Positions 30,382-39,312 of a stretch of 64,000 nt of DNA are shown piece after piece. The number at the start of each line of letters is the position of its first letter. Within the stretch, counting starts at the first letter, position 1. The position numbers and the translations under genes were made by a program. A model generated the notes under the pieces. That model searched no databases and had not been told where the DNA came from. It saw only the letters and a list, made by a program, of their open reading frames with translations. The DNA is taken from positions 1 to 64,000 of the forward strand of contig QGGY01000012.1 in assembly GCA_003148945.1 (NCBI GenBank), given 5' to 3'. This stretch comes from Murimonas intestini. Its GTDB lineage: Bacteria; Bacillota; Clostridia; Lachnospirales; Lachnospiraceae.

Positions 30382-33300
30382 CTAACATTCTGCAGAAGCC
30401 AAATACTTTTCAATTTCCAGGGCAAGAGTATCAAAACTCAATGGCTTTGCCATATGTCCGTTCATTCCAACAGCTTCTGCATTACGTATATCCTCAACAA
30501 AAGCATCAGCCGTCATTGCGATGATGGGGACTGTCCGGGCATCTGTACGGTCAAGCGCACGGATCGCACTGGCAGCCTCATAGCCATTCATCACCGGCAT
30601 CTGTATATCCATTAATATCAGTGAATAGTAGCCGGGAGAGCTCTCCTGAAAGAGCCTCAGCGCTTCCCTGCCATTTACCGCCGCCTCCAGCCTGGCTCCA
30701 AAACCTCCCAGCAGCTCCATGGCAATTTCCCTGTTCAGTTCATTATCCTCTGCAAGCAGGATTGTTTTATCATGGAAATCGTATGCCGCTGTTTCATGGC
30801 TTGATATTTCTGCACCATTAATGTACTTCTGCATACAATTCTGAAATGTGGATTGGAAAAAGGGCTTTTCTATATATCCGTCAATACCTGCAGTCATCCC
30901 GTCCTTGATTTCGCTCCAGTCATAGGCTGATACAATCAGCAGCGGCAGCGCCCCCGCGTATTCCCTCCGGATTTGTTCTAATGCCCCCAACTCTTCCCGC
31001 CGGAGTATTTCCCAGTCTATGATTACCATCTGATACTTCTCGCCTGCCTGCCGCCTGCCACAGATATGTGCCGCTGCCTCACCAACGTTTTTTGCACAGT
31101 CCGCCTCAGCTCCGAGACTGCTCAGAGCTTCCTGCGCGTCCTTCAGGACAACCGGGTCTGAGTCAACCAGCAAAATTCTTTCTTTGTCACCAATATGCTC
31201 TGTTGGAATATCCAAGATATTGCTGTACTGCATGGGCAGTGTCACACAAAAGGTGGATCCATGCCCCGGCAGGCTGTCCAGTCTGATATCTCCGCCCATC
31301 AGCTCAGTGAGCCGCTTCACTATGGCAAGGCCAAGGCCGCTGCCTTCAATCCTGTCTGTACGGCTGTCACTTTCCCGGGCAAATGTCTCAAAAATATGTT
31401 CCTGAAAGTCCTCCTTTATGCCAGGACCCGTATCTGAGATTGTAAAGGAAAGGGCAGAGTTCCCCGGCAGCTGCTCCACTTCAAAAATGATCTCTCCGTA
31501 TTCCGGTGTGAATTTTGATGCATTTGACAGCAGGTTCAATAAAATCTGACGCAGCCGCAGCTCATCGCTGTAAAAATGCTCCTGCCTTACATTCAGCAGA
31601 TGAACCTTGAACGTCTGCTGCTTAGTACGGATATTTGGCAGGGTAATCATGATGATCTCCCTGATTAATTCCGGCAGTGAAAGAGAAGCCATATGAATAG
31701 AGACCTTGCCGCTTTCAATTTGTGACATATCCAGCACGTCATTGATCAGTCCCAGAAGGTGGTGGCTGGAAAGGCGTATTTTATCCAGGCAGTCCTTCAC
31801 ACGTTCTGGTTCCCGAAGGTGGGCATCGGCAATCTCCGTCATGCCGGCAATGGCATTCATGGGTGTCCGGATATCATGGCTCATCCGGGAGAGGAAATCC
31901 GACTTGGCTGCATTTGCCAGTTTAGCGGCCTTTAGAGCCGTATTGAGCATTTCCGTGCGCTCTTCCAGCTGATGCTGGAGCTTTCTCAGTTCAGTAATAT
32001 CTGTAATATCTATATAAACCACCAGGTAAACAGGGTCATCCGCAACAGAATCAATACAGGTGCCGTGAAGCTGAAGCCAGCAGTCCCTGCCATATTTATC
32101 CCTGACCCGGATAGATTCATCCAGCTCCAGAGCTTCTCTATTCCGCAGTTTAGGCAGCCTGTCCTCAATGATATGACGGCTCTCAGGCTGTAAGACCCCC
32201 ATGAAATCAGCTGCCGCCAGATTGTCCAGGTCCACATCAAAGAAATCCTTTATGCGGCTGCTTGCATCAATGATCACAATCCTGTCTGGCAGGATCCTGT
32301 ATTTTACGATAAAACCAGGTACATGCTCATAAGCAACACTTTTATCCTGCTGAGCCTGCAGCAGTTCTGTGACGTCAATCATAGTAGTATAAGCCAGCTG
32401 TTTTCCGTCCTGATATTCATTTGTAAAGAAATCCACCAGTTTCACCCACCGGGAGGACCCGCCCGGAAGCTTCATGGGAAGATAAGCCTCAAAGCTGTCC
32501 TCCCCCGCTGCGTACATGTTATCTATTTTATTGCAGAGAATATCCCAGGACTCCGGATTGTCCGTGAAATACTCGTCACAATGATTATGAAACCGGGCCT
32601 CATATTCGGATTTCGTATACCCAATGAGCTGATAATAAAAATCATTGGCCCAGACAACTGAGAAATGCTCGTCCACCTTGTGCTTGCTGACGCTGACCTT
32701 CATTGCCTGCATCATCATTTCCAGCTCATTCTTGGTCTGCACAAGCTCTGTCACATCTGTCATAACGGTGTAGGAGGTGCGGTAGCCATCAACATACCGG
32801 TCTGTAAAAAAGCTGACAAGTTTTACCCAATAGCTGGAACCGTCCTCATATTTCATGGGGACGATCAATTCATATTTATCCTCCCCCTTTTCCAGGACGG
32901 ATTCGACTTTTTTTGTAAGCAGCTCCCAGCCTTCCGGGTTATTACCATAGTACTCATCCGCATGGTTGTGGAACAAAGCCTCATACTTAGGCTTTGGATA
33001 ACCAATCAGTTTGTAATAAAATTCATTGGCCCAGATGCAGGTATAGTGCTCATCCACCAGATGAGAACTGACACTGACATTGAGGGCGCTCATAAGCATT
33101 TCCTGCTCACGTGTCATCGTCTCATAGTTTTGCTGCGCGCGCAGCTGCTCCCTCTGTGCCTGCATCATATCTGTCACATCGATCATAGTAGTGTAGGCCA
33201 CCCGGTACCCGTACATGTATTCATCAGTAAAGACAGCCTGCAGTTTGACCCAGAATGGGGAGCCGTCCGGATAGACCATGGGCAGATAAACGGAGTATCC

Positions 33301-33567
33301 CTTTTCTCCGCCCTCCAGGCTGGCCTTTATCTTTTCAGTAAGCAGCTTCCAGCCCTCCGGATTCGTTTCAAAATACCTGTCACATTGGTTTTGAAAACGG
33401 GCCTCATACTCGGACTTGGTATAACCGATCAGTTCGTAATAGTAGTTGTTGGCCCAGATGCATGTGAGATGTTCATCCATAAGATGTTTACTAACACTTG
33501 CACCTAATACCCCCATCAGCATGCTGTATTCGTTATTGAGCTGCTCATAGCTTAAATTGATTTCCAC
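30382..33567 (-). CDS. Hybrid sensor histidine kinase with tandem PAS domains and two receivers
   Basis: About 1061 residues. I start it at GTG 33565-33567, which has GGAGG 8 nt upstream; the frame stays open to a TTG at 33618 with no ribosome site. Three PAS domains in a row are close copies (each with a CIWAN or VVWAN strand, then YELIGYTKSEYEARF-like and WVKL motifs), followed by a fourth, divergent PAS. The kinase core has MSHDIRTPMNAI (His near 561) and HATPase_c (DTGPGI, GSGLGLAIV). Two receivers follow, with phosphoacceptors in MVIIDWEI and LILMDIQMP. No membrane span, so it is a soluble sensor. Two to three relay steps are implied but no Hpt domain is visible. Confidence 0.92.
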   Translation of the reverse strand: MEINLSYEQLNNEYSMLMGVLGASVSKHLMDEHLTCIWANNYYYELIGYTKSEYEARFQNQCDRYFETNPEGWKLLTEKIKASLEGGEKGYSVYLPMVYPDGSPFWVKLQAVFTDEYMYGYRVAYTTMIDVTDMMQAQREQLRAQQNYETMTREQEMLMSALNVSVSSHLVDEHYTCIWANEFYYKLIGYPKPKYEALFHNHADEYYGNNPEGWELLTKKVESVLEKGEDKYELIVPMKYEDGSSYWVKLVSFFTDRYVDGYRTSYTVMTDVTELVQTKNELEMMMQAMKVSVSKHKVDEHFSVVWANDFYYQLIGYTKSEYEARFHNHCDEYFTDNPESWDILCNKIDNMYAAGEDSFEAYLPMKLPGGSSRWVKLVDFFTNEYQDGKQLAYTTMIDVTELLQAQQDKSVAYEHVPGFIVKYRILPDRIVIIDASSRIKDFFDVDLDNLAAADFMGVLQPESRHIIEDRLPKLRNREALELDESIRVRDKYGRDCWLQLHGTCIDSVADDPVYLVVYIDITDITELRKLQHQLEERTEMLNTALKAAKLANAAKSDFLSRMSHDIRTPMNAIAGMTEIADAHLREPERVKDCLDKIRLSSHHLLGLINDVLDMSQIESGKVSIHMASLSLPELIREIIMITLPNIRTKQQTFKVHLLNVRQEHFYSDELRLRQILLNLLSNASKFTPEYGEIIFEVEQLPGNSALSFTISDTGPGIKEDFQEHIFETFARESDSRTDRIEGSGLGLAIVKRLTELMGGDIRLDSLPGHGSTFCVTLPMQYSNILDIPTEHIGDKERILLVDSDPVVLKDAQEALSSLGAEADCAKNVGEAAAHICGRRQAGEKYQMVIIDWEILRREELGALEQIRREYAGALPLLIVSAYDWSEIKDGMTAGIDGYIEKPFFQSTFQNCMQKYINGAEISSHETAAYDFHDKTILLAEDNELNREIAMELLGGFGARLEAAVNGREALRLFQESSPGYYSLILMDIQMPVMNGYEAASAIRALDRTDARTVPIIAMTADAFVEDIRNAEAVGMNGHMAKPLSFDTLALEIEKYLASAEC

Positions 33568-33801
33568 CAGTCTCTCCTCCATCGTATCGTTTACTGCAGA
33601 TTGATGATATTGTAACAATAAAAATCATCCTAAATTTATTAGCTCTCGAAACTGTTCTAATTCAAATTTATTGTGCTCATTTAATATTTTTTATTATAAG
33701 CTATGTTTATAAATAAATCAATAAAATAGTACCCATAATGGTGTGAAGATGATAGAATATAATTATCTTTTTTATAAGTAATGGAATATGGTGAAAGATC
33801 T

Positions 33802-34338
33802 ATGAGGACAGGAATTATTGTATGTGGTTTAAACGGCGCCGGTAAGAGCACTCTCGGAAAATGCCTTGCGGAAAAATTGAATTTCTATTTTTTAGATAAT
33901 GAAGATCTGTATTTTTCCAGGACAGATCTTTCTTATGCCTACTCATCTCCACGCACACATGAAGAAGCTGAAAAGCTTTTTTTGAGTGAAATTTCTTTTC
34001 ATGAAAATTTTGTTTTTGCTTCCGTGAAAGGAGACTTCAAAGCTTCGGTCTATAATTTCTTTCAGTATGCCGTATTGATCGAAGTTCCAAAAGATATTCG
34101 GATACAGCGAGTTAAAAATCGTTCTTTTCAGAAATTTGGTGACAGGATACTGCCGGGCGGTGATTTACATGAGCGGGAGGAAAGTTTTTTTCATTTTGTG
34201 AAATCCAGAGCAGAGAATACTGCTGAAGAATGGGTTCAATCCTTAAAATGCCCCCTCATACGGGTAGACGGAACAAAGCCCATTGAAGAAAATACAAGGC
34301 TCATTATAGAGCAGATACAAAACCAGATTTTTACTTGA
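33802..34338 (+). CDS. P-loop nucleoside/shikimate-kinase-like protein
   Basis: 178 residues from ATG 33802, which has GGTGA 8 nt upstream; a 7-residue extension is open but unsupported. Walker A GLNGAGKST at residues 9-17, LDNEDLYF acceptor segment, and a LID-like RVKNRSFQKFGDR region. It belongs to the AAA_18/AAA_33 small-kinase group; the phosphate acceptor is unknown. First of three same-strand genes with an SdpI-like protein and a GntR-type regulator. Confidence 0.75.
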   Translation: MRTGIIVCGLNGAGKSTLGKCLAEKLNFYFLDNEDLYFSRTDLSYAYSSPRTHEEAEKLFLSEISFHENFVFASVKGDFKASVYNFFQYAVLIEVPKDIRIQRVKNRSFQKFGDRILPGGDLHEREESFFHFVKSRAENTAEEWVQSLKCPLIRVDGTKPIEENTRLIIEQIQNQIFT

Positions 34339-34387
34339 AAGCTAGTCTGATCCACAGACCAGTCTGTATTGACAGAAAGGCGTTGAA

Positions 34388-34792
34388 ATGTTTGTATTTT
34401 TACTTATTTGTTCATTATTAGTTCCTCTTTCTATGATTGTATTAGGAAAACAATGGGGGAAGAAACCTCCCGCAGATAGAAACGGAGTTTCAGGATACCG
34501 TACTGCCATGTCAAGGCTGAATCAGGATACATGGACTTATGCGCACAAATATTGGGGTAAAATGATTTTTTTGATTGGAATCGTACTGGCTGTGACTTCA
34601 TTTGCATTTGTTGTGTATATTAAAGACCGTTCAAATTTTGAGACATTGATAGTTTATCTGGTATTTACACAAATAGGGATCATGGCGCTTACGATTATTC
34701 CAACAGAAATCAGACTGCATAAGGTTTTTACCAAAAAAGGGGATCGAAAAAATAAATGTCTTGGAGAGGATGAAAAACCTTGGATGAATTGA
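34388..34792 (+). CDS. SdpI family membrane protein
   Basis: 134 residues with three membrane segments (FVFLLICSLLVPLSMIVLG; KMIFLIGIVLAVTSFAFVVYI; TLIVYLVFTQIGIMALTII). The cytoplasmic stretch GYRTAMSRLNQDTWTYAHKYWGK matches the SdpI signature (GYRTxxS..N..TW..A....GK). SdpI of Bacillus subtilis gives immunity to the SdpC toxin and sequesters a repressor; no SdpC or SdpR gene is visible here, so the role is uncertain. AAAGG lies 8 nt before the ATG. The next gene overlaps it by 13 bp. Confidence 0.8.
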   Translation: MFVFLLICSLLVPLSMIVLGKQWGKKPPADRNGVSGYRTAMSRLNQDTWTYAHKYWGKMIFLIGIVLAVTSFAFVVYIKDRSNFETLIVYLVFTQIGIMALTIIPTEIRLHKVFTKKGDRKNKCLGEDEKPWMN

Positions 34793-36228
34793 ATTTATAT
34801 AATATAGCTTACAAACACCTGTTTAACTGTATTCATTTTGGCTTGTACCCTACCGGTTCAAGTCTTCCTACTATACCTGAGCTATGCAGAACCTTTAATG
34901 TCTCAAGCGCCACGATTCACAGCGCTCTAAGGCTCCTGCAGGAAGAAAATTATGTGTCCCTGAGCCAGGGACGGAGTGCAATCGTAACTTATGACATCAA
35001 TGAGGAGGAGTGCCGGGAGAAATACAGGATCTACAGCTATGCCACTAAAGACGCTTTGCTGGACTTGTGCAATACAATGCTGCTGATTTGGCCGGAGGCC
35101 ATGCTGCAGGGTCTGAAGCTGTGCAGTGATAAGGATCTGAAAAAGCTGGACGAGATCTTTGAGCGCATGTCACCTTATAATGAGTATCCCTACTTCGAAT
35201 TTTTCTTGCATATCCTGAAGTCCCTTGAAAACCCTCTGTTTCTCAACTTATATCAGAGTACAAATTTCTTTGGGCACTCCACGATCATGCATCTTGGGGA
35301 TAATGCTTACATATATGGCTATATGACTTATTTAAAAAGGGAGGCCGCACAGATACTTTCTCTTCGCAGGGCATCTGATTATGTGCAGCTAAAGGATCTG
35401 CTGATCCGCCTTTACCAGAGACATATAGAAGGGGTACAGCGGTATCAGGATTCGCTGCTTCCGCCTGATCATCCAGTTGAACCTATCCCGTATGAATGGA
35501 ATTATTTCTCGGAACGTCCTCTGGTCAATTTTAATCTGGCCATGAAACTGCTCCGGCAAATTTATTCTTCTTTTGGGAACCAGGAATATCTTCCATCATT
35601 TACTTCTCTGGCAAAACAGTATTCTGTGCCTTTAATAACGGTACGCCGCGCCATAAAAATCCTCAGCGACATTGGCATTGTAGAGACCATCCCCGGGAAA
35701 GGTACACGTGTGATGGTAGGTCTGGATAACCCGGCCCCGATCTCCAGCTTTACCACGCCCAATTTTAAAAAGGCTTTGCTGCAATATCTGCAGAGTGTAC
35801 AGATAATTCTAGTAATTTGTAAAGATGTGGCCCTGTCTGTTTTTCCTGCGCTCGCCGATAGTTCCATTCAAAGCGCCATATCCTGGCTGCAGAATATCCT
35901 TATTTCCAAGGATTACTACATGACATTCGGCATCTGTTTTGGCCTGCTGAACGAGAAAGCACAGTCGCCGGCCTTAAAACAGATACTGGGCGGGCTGATG
36001 TACTTTCAGTATCTGGGTTACCCCTTGAATGATATGAAGCCTTATGCTTTTAGATTTGATTCCCGCTCAACAACAGCCCTGTTAAAAAGCCTCCAGGAAA
36101 AAGATGCAGAACTGTTTGCAGCAGAGCTGCAGCACCTGGCTCTTGAGGTATTTAAGGCCGGAAAAGAAAAACTTACCGCCGGAGGAATCCATGAGGCGGA
36201 AACAATTGCGCTGCCTGTGATTCTATGA
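34780..36228 (+). CDS. Transcription regulator with two GntR-type winged helices
   Basis: 482 residues. Residues 1-68 are a complete GntR winged helix (SLPTIPELCRTFNVSSATIH, SLSQGRSAIVTYD). A second copy lies at about 255-318 (YLPSFTSLAKQYSVPLITVR, ETIPGKGTRVMVG). The rest is helical with no FadR or HutC ligand domain that I recognise. The start is TTG 34780-34782 with GAGAGG about 10 nt upstream, overlapping the SdpI-like gene by 13 bp, so translation is probably coupled. It likely controls its own small operon or a nearby locus. Two DNA-binding domains in one chain could let a monomer bind an operator normally taken by a dimer. Confidence 0.85.
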   Translation: MDELNLYNIAYKHLFNCIHFGLYPTGSSLPTIPELCRTFNVSSATIHSALRLLQEENYVSLSQGRSAIVTYDINEEECREKYRIYSYATKDALLDLCNTMLLIWPEAMLQGLKLCSDKDLKKLDEIFERMSPYNEYPYFEFFLHILKSLENPLFLNLYQSTNFFGHSTIMHLGDNAYIYGYMTYLKREAAQILSLRRASDYVQLKDLLIRLYQRHIEGVQRYQDSLLPPDHPVEPIPYEWNYFSERPLVNFNLAMKLLRQIYSSFGNQEYLPSFTSLAKQYSVPLITVRRAIKILSDIGIVETIPGKGTRVMVGLDNPAPISSFTTPNFKKALLQYLQSVQIILVICKDVALSVFPALADSSIQSAISWLQNILISKDYYMTFGICFGLLNEKAQSPALKQILGGLMYFQYLGYPLNDMKPYAFRFDSRSTTALLKSLQEKDAELFAAELQHLALEVFKAGKEKLTAGGIHEAETIALPVIL

Positions 36229-36237
36229 TCCTCTCTG

Positions 36238-36309
36238 GCTGGGAACAAAAGTGCGCTTTGCGCACCCCAGCAAGCCTGTATTTTGGACAGCGCAGCTTTT
36301 GTTCCCAGC
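36238..36309. repeat. Long inverted repeat between convergent genes
   Basis: GCTGGGAACAAAAG (36238-36251) pairs with CTTTTGTTCCCAGC (36296-36309), a perfect 14-bp stem. Inside is a second hairpin, GTGCGC-TTT-GCGCAC (36251-36265). The element fills the gap between the stops of a plus and a minus gene, so it may end transcription from both. Its CGCTTTGCG core recurs at 37635-37643 and, inverted, near 66-74. Confidence 0.7.
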
Positions 36310-36328
36310 GCGCAGCTTTTTCCTCTTC

Positions 36329-37435
36329 TTAAAAGAGCTCCTTCATCCTTCTGCAATAATATTGTACATTTTCCCATTTAGCTTCAGGAGGGATCCTGTG
36401 GTCCGGGCATGGTATAAAACCGCCCATCTCTATCATCGGCCTGAGCCTCTCAATTTCTTTGTCGATCTCTGCAGTGCCCAGGGCAAATATATTCTTATTC
36501 ATCCCGCCTACGGCCCTGAGTCCTTTTCCGCAGCTTTCCCTCAAAGGTCCCAGTTCTCCCTTCCAGGTACCGTATTCCAGAGGAAACATGGTATTTACGC
36601 CATTCTCCAGCCAGATAGGCGCCAGGGAATCTATCACTCCGTCACAGTCCAGCGATACAATATCTATACCGTGCTCATTGAGCAGCTCTGTAATCCTCTT
36701 ATAATGGTGTGCCACCTTTTCTTCAAATACAGAAGGAACCACAAGTGGTCCGCTCTTAAAGCAGATATCCTCCCAGAAATGTCCGAAATCAAATTTAAGC
36801 CCCTTATCCAGAACTGCTTTTGCTATCTTATACTCCAATTCCCCCACTGTATCTATGATCTCATCATAAAGCTCTTCATCATCCATATACAGAAAGCACA
36901 CTGCCTCAAAGCCCATCCAGTCCCTGATCTGTCCGAAAAGGCTTCCGCAGTGAAGGCCTATGGGATCACTGCCGTGGAGCTGTCTCATCTTCTCATAATT
37001 TTCAAAATCGATCCTTTCAGGATCAAACTTCAGACGCCATTTAAAGTCTTCCTCCCATGTCTTCCTGTCCTTAAGCACATGGTCAAACTCGATGGGGATA
37101 GATTCTACCCCTTCCTTTTTCAGTATAATGACGCCGTTGGCATTTAAATACTTATAACCATCACCGCAGTGTTCCACAATCTTCTCCTCAAATCCCGGAT
37201 AAAGACCGTAAGCCGGCGTAAAACATGTATACCAGTTAAAATCAAAGCCCAGCTTTTCCCCTATGCTCCTGTCATATTTATTTCCGTCACTCCAGCCCTC
37301 ACATTCTTCCTCTGTGATATGTCCTTCCCTGTACCACTTATCAAGTGTCTCTTCCCAGAATCCAAAATGCACTACCGGCATCTTGTCATAAGGCTGATAA
37401 TGTAAAATTGCTTTGACTCGTTCCGTATTATTCAT
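36329..37435 (-). CDS. Uroporphyrinogen decarboxylase-like (URO-D family) protein
   Basis: 368 residues from the ATG at 37433-37435, which has GGAGG 6 nt upstream; a 13-residue upstream extension is open but unsupported. The URO-D (PF01208) TIM-barrel pattern is visible in TERVKAILHYQPYDKMPV, the HCGSLFGQIRDWMGFE segment, and IDIVSLDCDGVIDSLAPIWLENG with a closing GGFIPCPDHRIPPE. No heme genes lie near. Relatives without the heme context are often methyl-transfer enzymes of the MtaA/CmuA type or demethylate methoxylated compounds. A divergent AraC regulator lies 249 bp away and probably controls it. Confidence 0.85.
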   Translation of the reverse strand: MNNTERVKAILHYQPYDKMPVVHFGFWEETLDKWYREGHITEEECEGWSDGNKYDRSIGEKLGFDFNWYTCFTPAYGLYPGFEEKIVEHCGDGYKYLNANGVIILKKEGVESIPIEFDHVLKDRKTWEEDFKWRLKFDPERIDFENYEKMRQLHGSDPIGLHCGSLFGQIRDWMGFEAVCFLYMDDEELYDEIIDTVGELEYKIAKAVLDKGLKFDFGHFWEDICFKSGPLVVPSVFEEKVAHHYKRITELLNEHGIDIVSLDCDGVIDSLAPIWLENGVNTMFPLEYGTWKGELGPLRESCGKGLRAVGGMNKNIFALGTAEIDKEIERLRPMIEMGGFIPCPDHRIPPEAKWENVQYYCRRMKELF

Positions 37436-37603
37436 ATTTACCTCCTTGAGCGTATCCCGCTTGCCTTTCCCCATTTTATTGTATATACTTAATATTGCCG
37501 GATGAAATACCGGCTCCGCATATAAATATCATAACTCATATATACTGCTGTTTCATCCCAGAAAAGTGCCCAATAATAACAGAAAATTGCGGAGTATATG
37601 AAT

Positions 37604-37668
37604 GAACATTACTGTTCACTCCGTGACCAGTAACACGCTTTGCGCGACGGTGACGTGTGAATAGTAAC
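37604..37668. repeat. Short palindromic intergenic repeat
   Basis: TTACTGTTCAC (37609-37619) pairs with GTGAATAGTAA (37657-37667) with one G-U, around an inner CGCTTTGCGCG core. It lies in the gap between the URO-D gene and the divergent AraC gene. The arm GTGAATAGTAAC is found again, alone, near 22953, and the arm resembles the outer arm of the 4598-4850 element. The rest of the 37436-37684 gap shows no other clear signal. Confidence 0.55.
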
Positions 37669-37684
37669 GAATGAACACACTATT

Positions 37685-38626
37685 ATGCAGAAAGGAAGAC
37701 CGGACAGCGGCTGCCTGCACGGTTATACCCATCATATGAAAGATTACCTGGAACGTAAATCCTGCAACTGGAGTGAGGATTCCACCACTCTTATCAACAC
37801 CTGTCCCCTGCACATCAGGCAGGCTTTTCTGTTTATTCAGGAGGCCGGCTGTTTTATGACTTATCCTCCTTACTTTACAGAACGAGAGAACCTTGATAAC
37901 TTTCTGTGTATCTACACACTGTCGGGACGCGGAAGGCTTATTTACAGAGGACAGGAATATGTCCTGGAAAAAGGGGATTTTTTCTTCATAAATTGTATGG
38001 AACGCCACCTCTACCAGTGCGACGGCCAAAAGTGGGACTTCCTCTGGTTCCACTTTAAGGGTGCAAACGCAGCGGGCTATTTTGAGGAAGCCACAAGAAG
38101 AAGTTTCCACGTTGTAAGATTTGAAGATACTGACGGGATAGAAGGCCGGATCCGGCAGATGTTCTCACTCCTCCGTGAGAAAGAAGCATTTTCAGATGTC
38201 CTGATATCCAGGATCATTACAGATATACTGACAGAGGTTATCATAAGGAATACTGAGACAGGCACTATACTCTCTCCCATGCCCCAGTTGATCCGTGACG
38301 TTATGAGGGCTATCGAAAAAAAATACAGGGATGAAATATCCCTGGATTTTCTTTCTGCATCATATAATATTAGTAAATACCATCTGTCCCGGGAATTCAA
38401 AAAATACACCGGGCAGAATATCCATGAATACCAGATCTCCCTGCGCCTGAATTATGCAAAAGAGCTGCTGAGGCGTTCCGACGAGACCGTGGAAGAGATC
38501 GCTTATTCCTGCGGCATGAATAATGTAAGCCACTTTATAAGCCTGTTCAAATCCCGTGAGCATAAGACTCCGCTTCAGTACAGGCGGGACTGGATGGGGG
38601 ACCAGCAGCAGACAGGGCCGATTTAG
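37685..38626 (+). CDS. AraC family transcription regulator with cupin domain
   Basis: 313 residues. An N-terminal AraC-type cupin (ENLDNFLCIYTLSGRGRLIY, YVLEKGDFFFINCMERHLYQ) would bind a small ligand. The C-terminal 100 residues carry two helix-turn-helix motifs (ISLDFLSASYNISKYHLSREF and VEEIAYSCGMNNVSHFISLF). The start is uncertain: neither ATG 37685 nor ATG 37736 has a good ribosome site. It is divergent from the URO-D-like gene, its probable target. Its TAG stop overlaps, tail to tail, the stop of the OmpR-type regulator by 4 bp. Confidence 0.9.
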   Translation: MQKGRPDSGCLHGYTHHMKDYLERKSCNWSEDSTTLINTCPLHIRQAFLFIQEAGCFMTYPPYFTERENLDNFLCIYTLSGRGRLIYRGQEYVLEKGDFFFINCMERHLYQCDGQKWDFLWFHFKGANAAGYFEEATRRSFHVVRFEDTDGIEGRIRQMFSLLREKEAFSDVLISRIITDILTEVIIRNTETGTILSPMPQLIRDVMRAIEKKYRDEISLDFLSASYNISKYHLSREFKKYTGQNIHEYQISLRLNYAKELLRRSDETVEEIAYSCGMNNVSHFISLFKSREHKTPLQYRRDWMGDQQQTGPI

Positions 38627-39312
38627 ATCTTAAACCTGTAACCTACCCCCCAGATCGTCTCAATATACTGGGGCTTTGCCGTATTCATTTCGATCTTTTC
38701 TCTTATTTTCTTGATATGCACGGTTACTGTCGCAATATCTCCTATAGATTCCATATCCCAGATCTTGCTGAACAGTTCCTCTTTTGTAAACACATGGTTG
38801 GGATTCTGGGCAAGGAATGTGAGCAGGTCAAATTCCTTTGTGGTAAATGTCTTCTCCTCACCGTTTACCCAGACTCTTCTGGCCGTCTTGTCAATCTTCA
38901 GCCCTCTTATCTCTATCACATCATTTTCCTGGACATTGCTGCTCACCAGCCTGTCATATCTGGAAAGATGTGCTTTTACGCGGGCTACAAGCTCACTTGG
39001 GGAGAAGGGCTTTGTCATGTAGTCGTCCGCTCCCAGACCCAGGCCCCTGATCTTATCGATATCATCCTTCTTGGCTGATACCATGATAATCGGCGTGTTC
39101 TTGTGATTTCTGATCTCCTTGCAGATCTCAAAGCCATCCATCTCCGGCAGCATCAGATCCAGTATAAAGAGGTCAAAGTCTTCAGAAAGTGCTCTTTTTA
39201 ATCCCACATCACCTCTGTTCTCAATCTCCACCTCGAAACCGCTGAGCTCCAGATAATCCTTCTCCAGGTCTGCAATGCTCTCTTCATCTTCAATAATAAG
39301 AATCTTACTCAT
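38623..39312 (-). CDS. OmpR-type response regulator
   Basis: 230 residues from ATG 39310-39312, which has AGGAGG 9 nt upstream; an 11-residue longer frame is not supported. Receiver with Glu8/Asp9 and phosphoacceptor Asp52 (FILDLMLPEMDG), SAKKDD and TKPFSP. The C-terminal winged helix (TTKEFDLLTFLAQNPNHVFT, VTVHIKKIREKIE, IETIWGVGYRF) is complete. It overlaps the upstream kinase gene by 8 bp. The kinase-first gene order is the reverse of the more common arrangement. Confidence 0.95.
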   Translation of the reverse strand: MSKILIIEDEESIADLEKDYLELSGFEVEIENRGDVGLKRALSEDFDLFILDLMLPEMDGFEICKEIRNHKNTPIIMVSAKKDDIDKIRGLGLGADDYMTKPFSPSELVARVKAHLSRYDRLVSSNVQENDVIEIRGLKIDKTARRVWVNGEEKTFTTKEFDLLTFLAQNPNHVFTKEELFSKIWDMESIGDIATVTVHIKKIREKIEMNTAKPQYIETIWGVGYRFKI

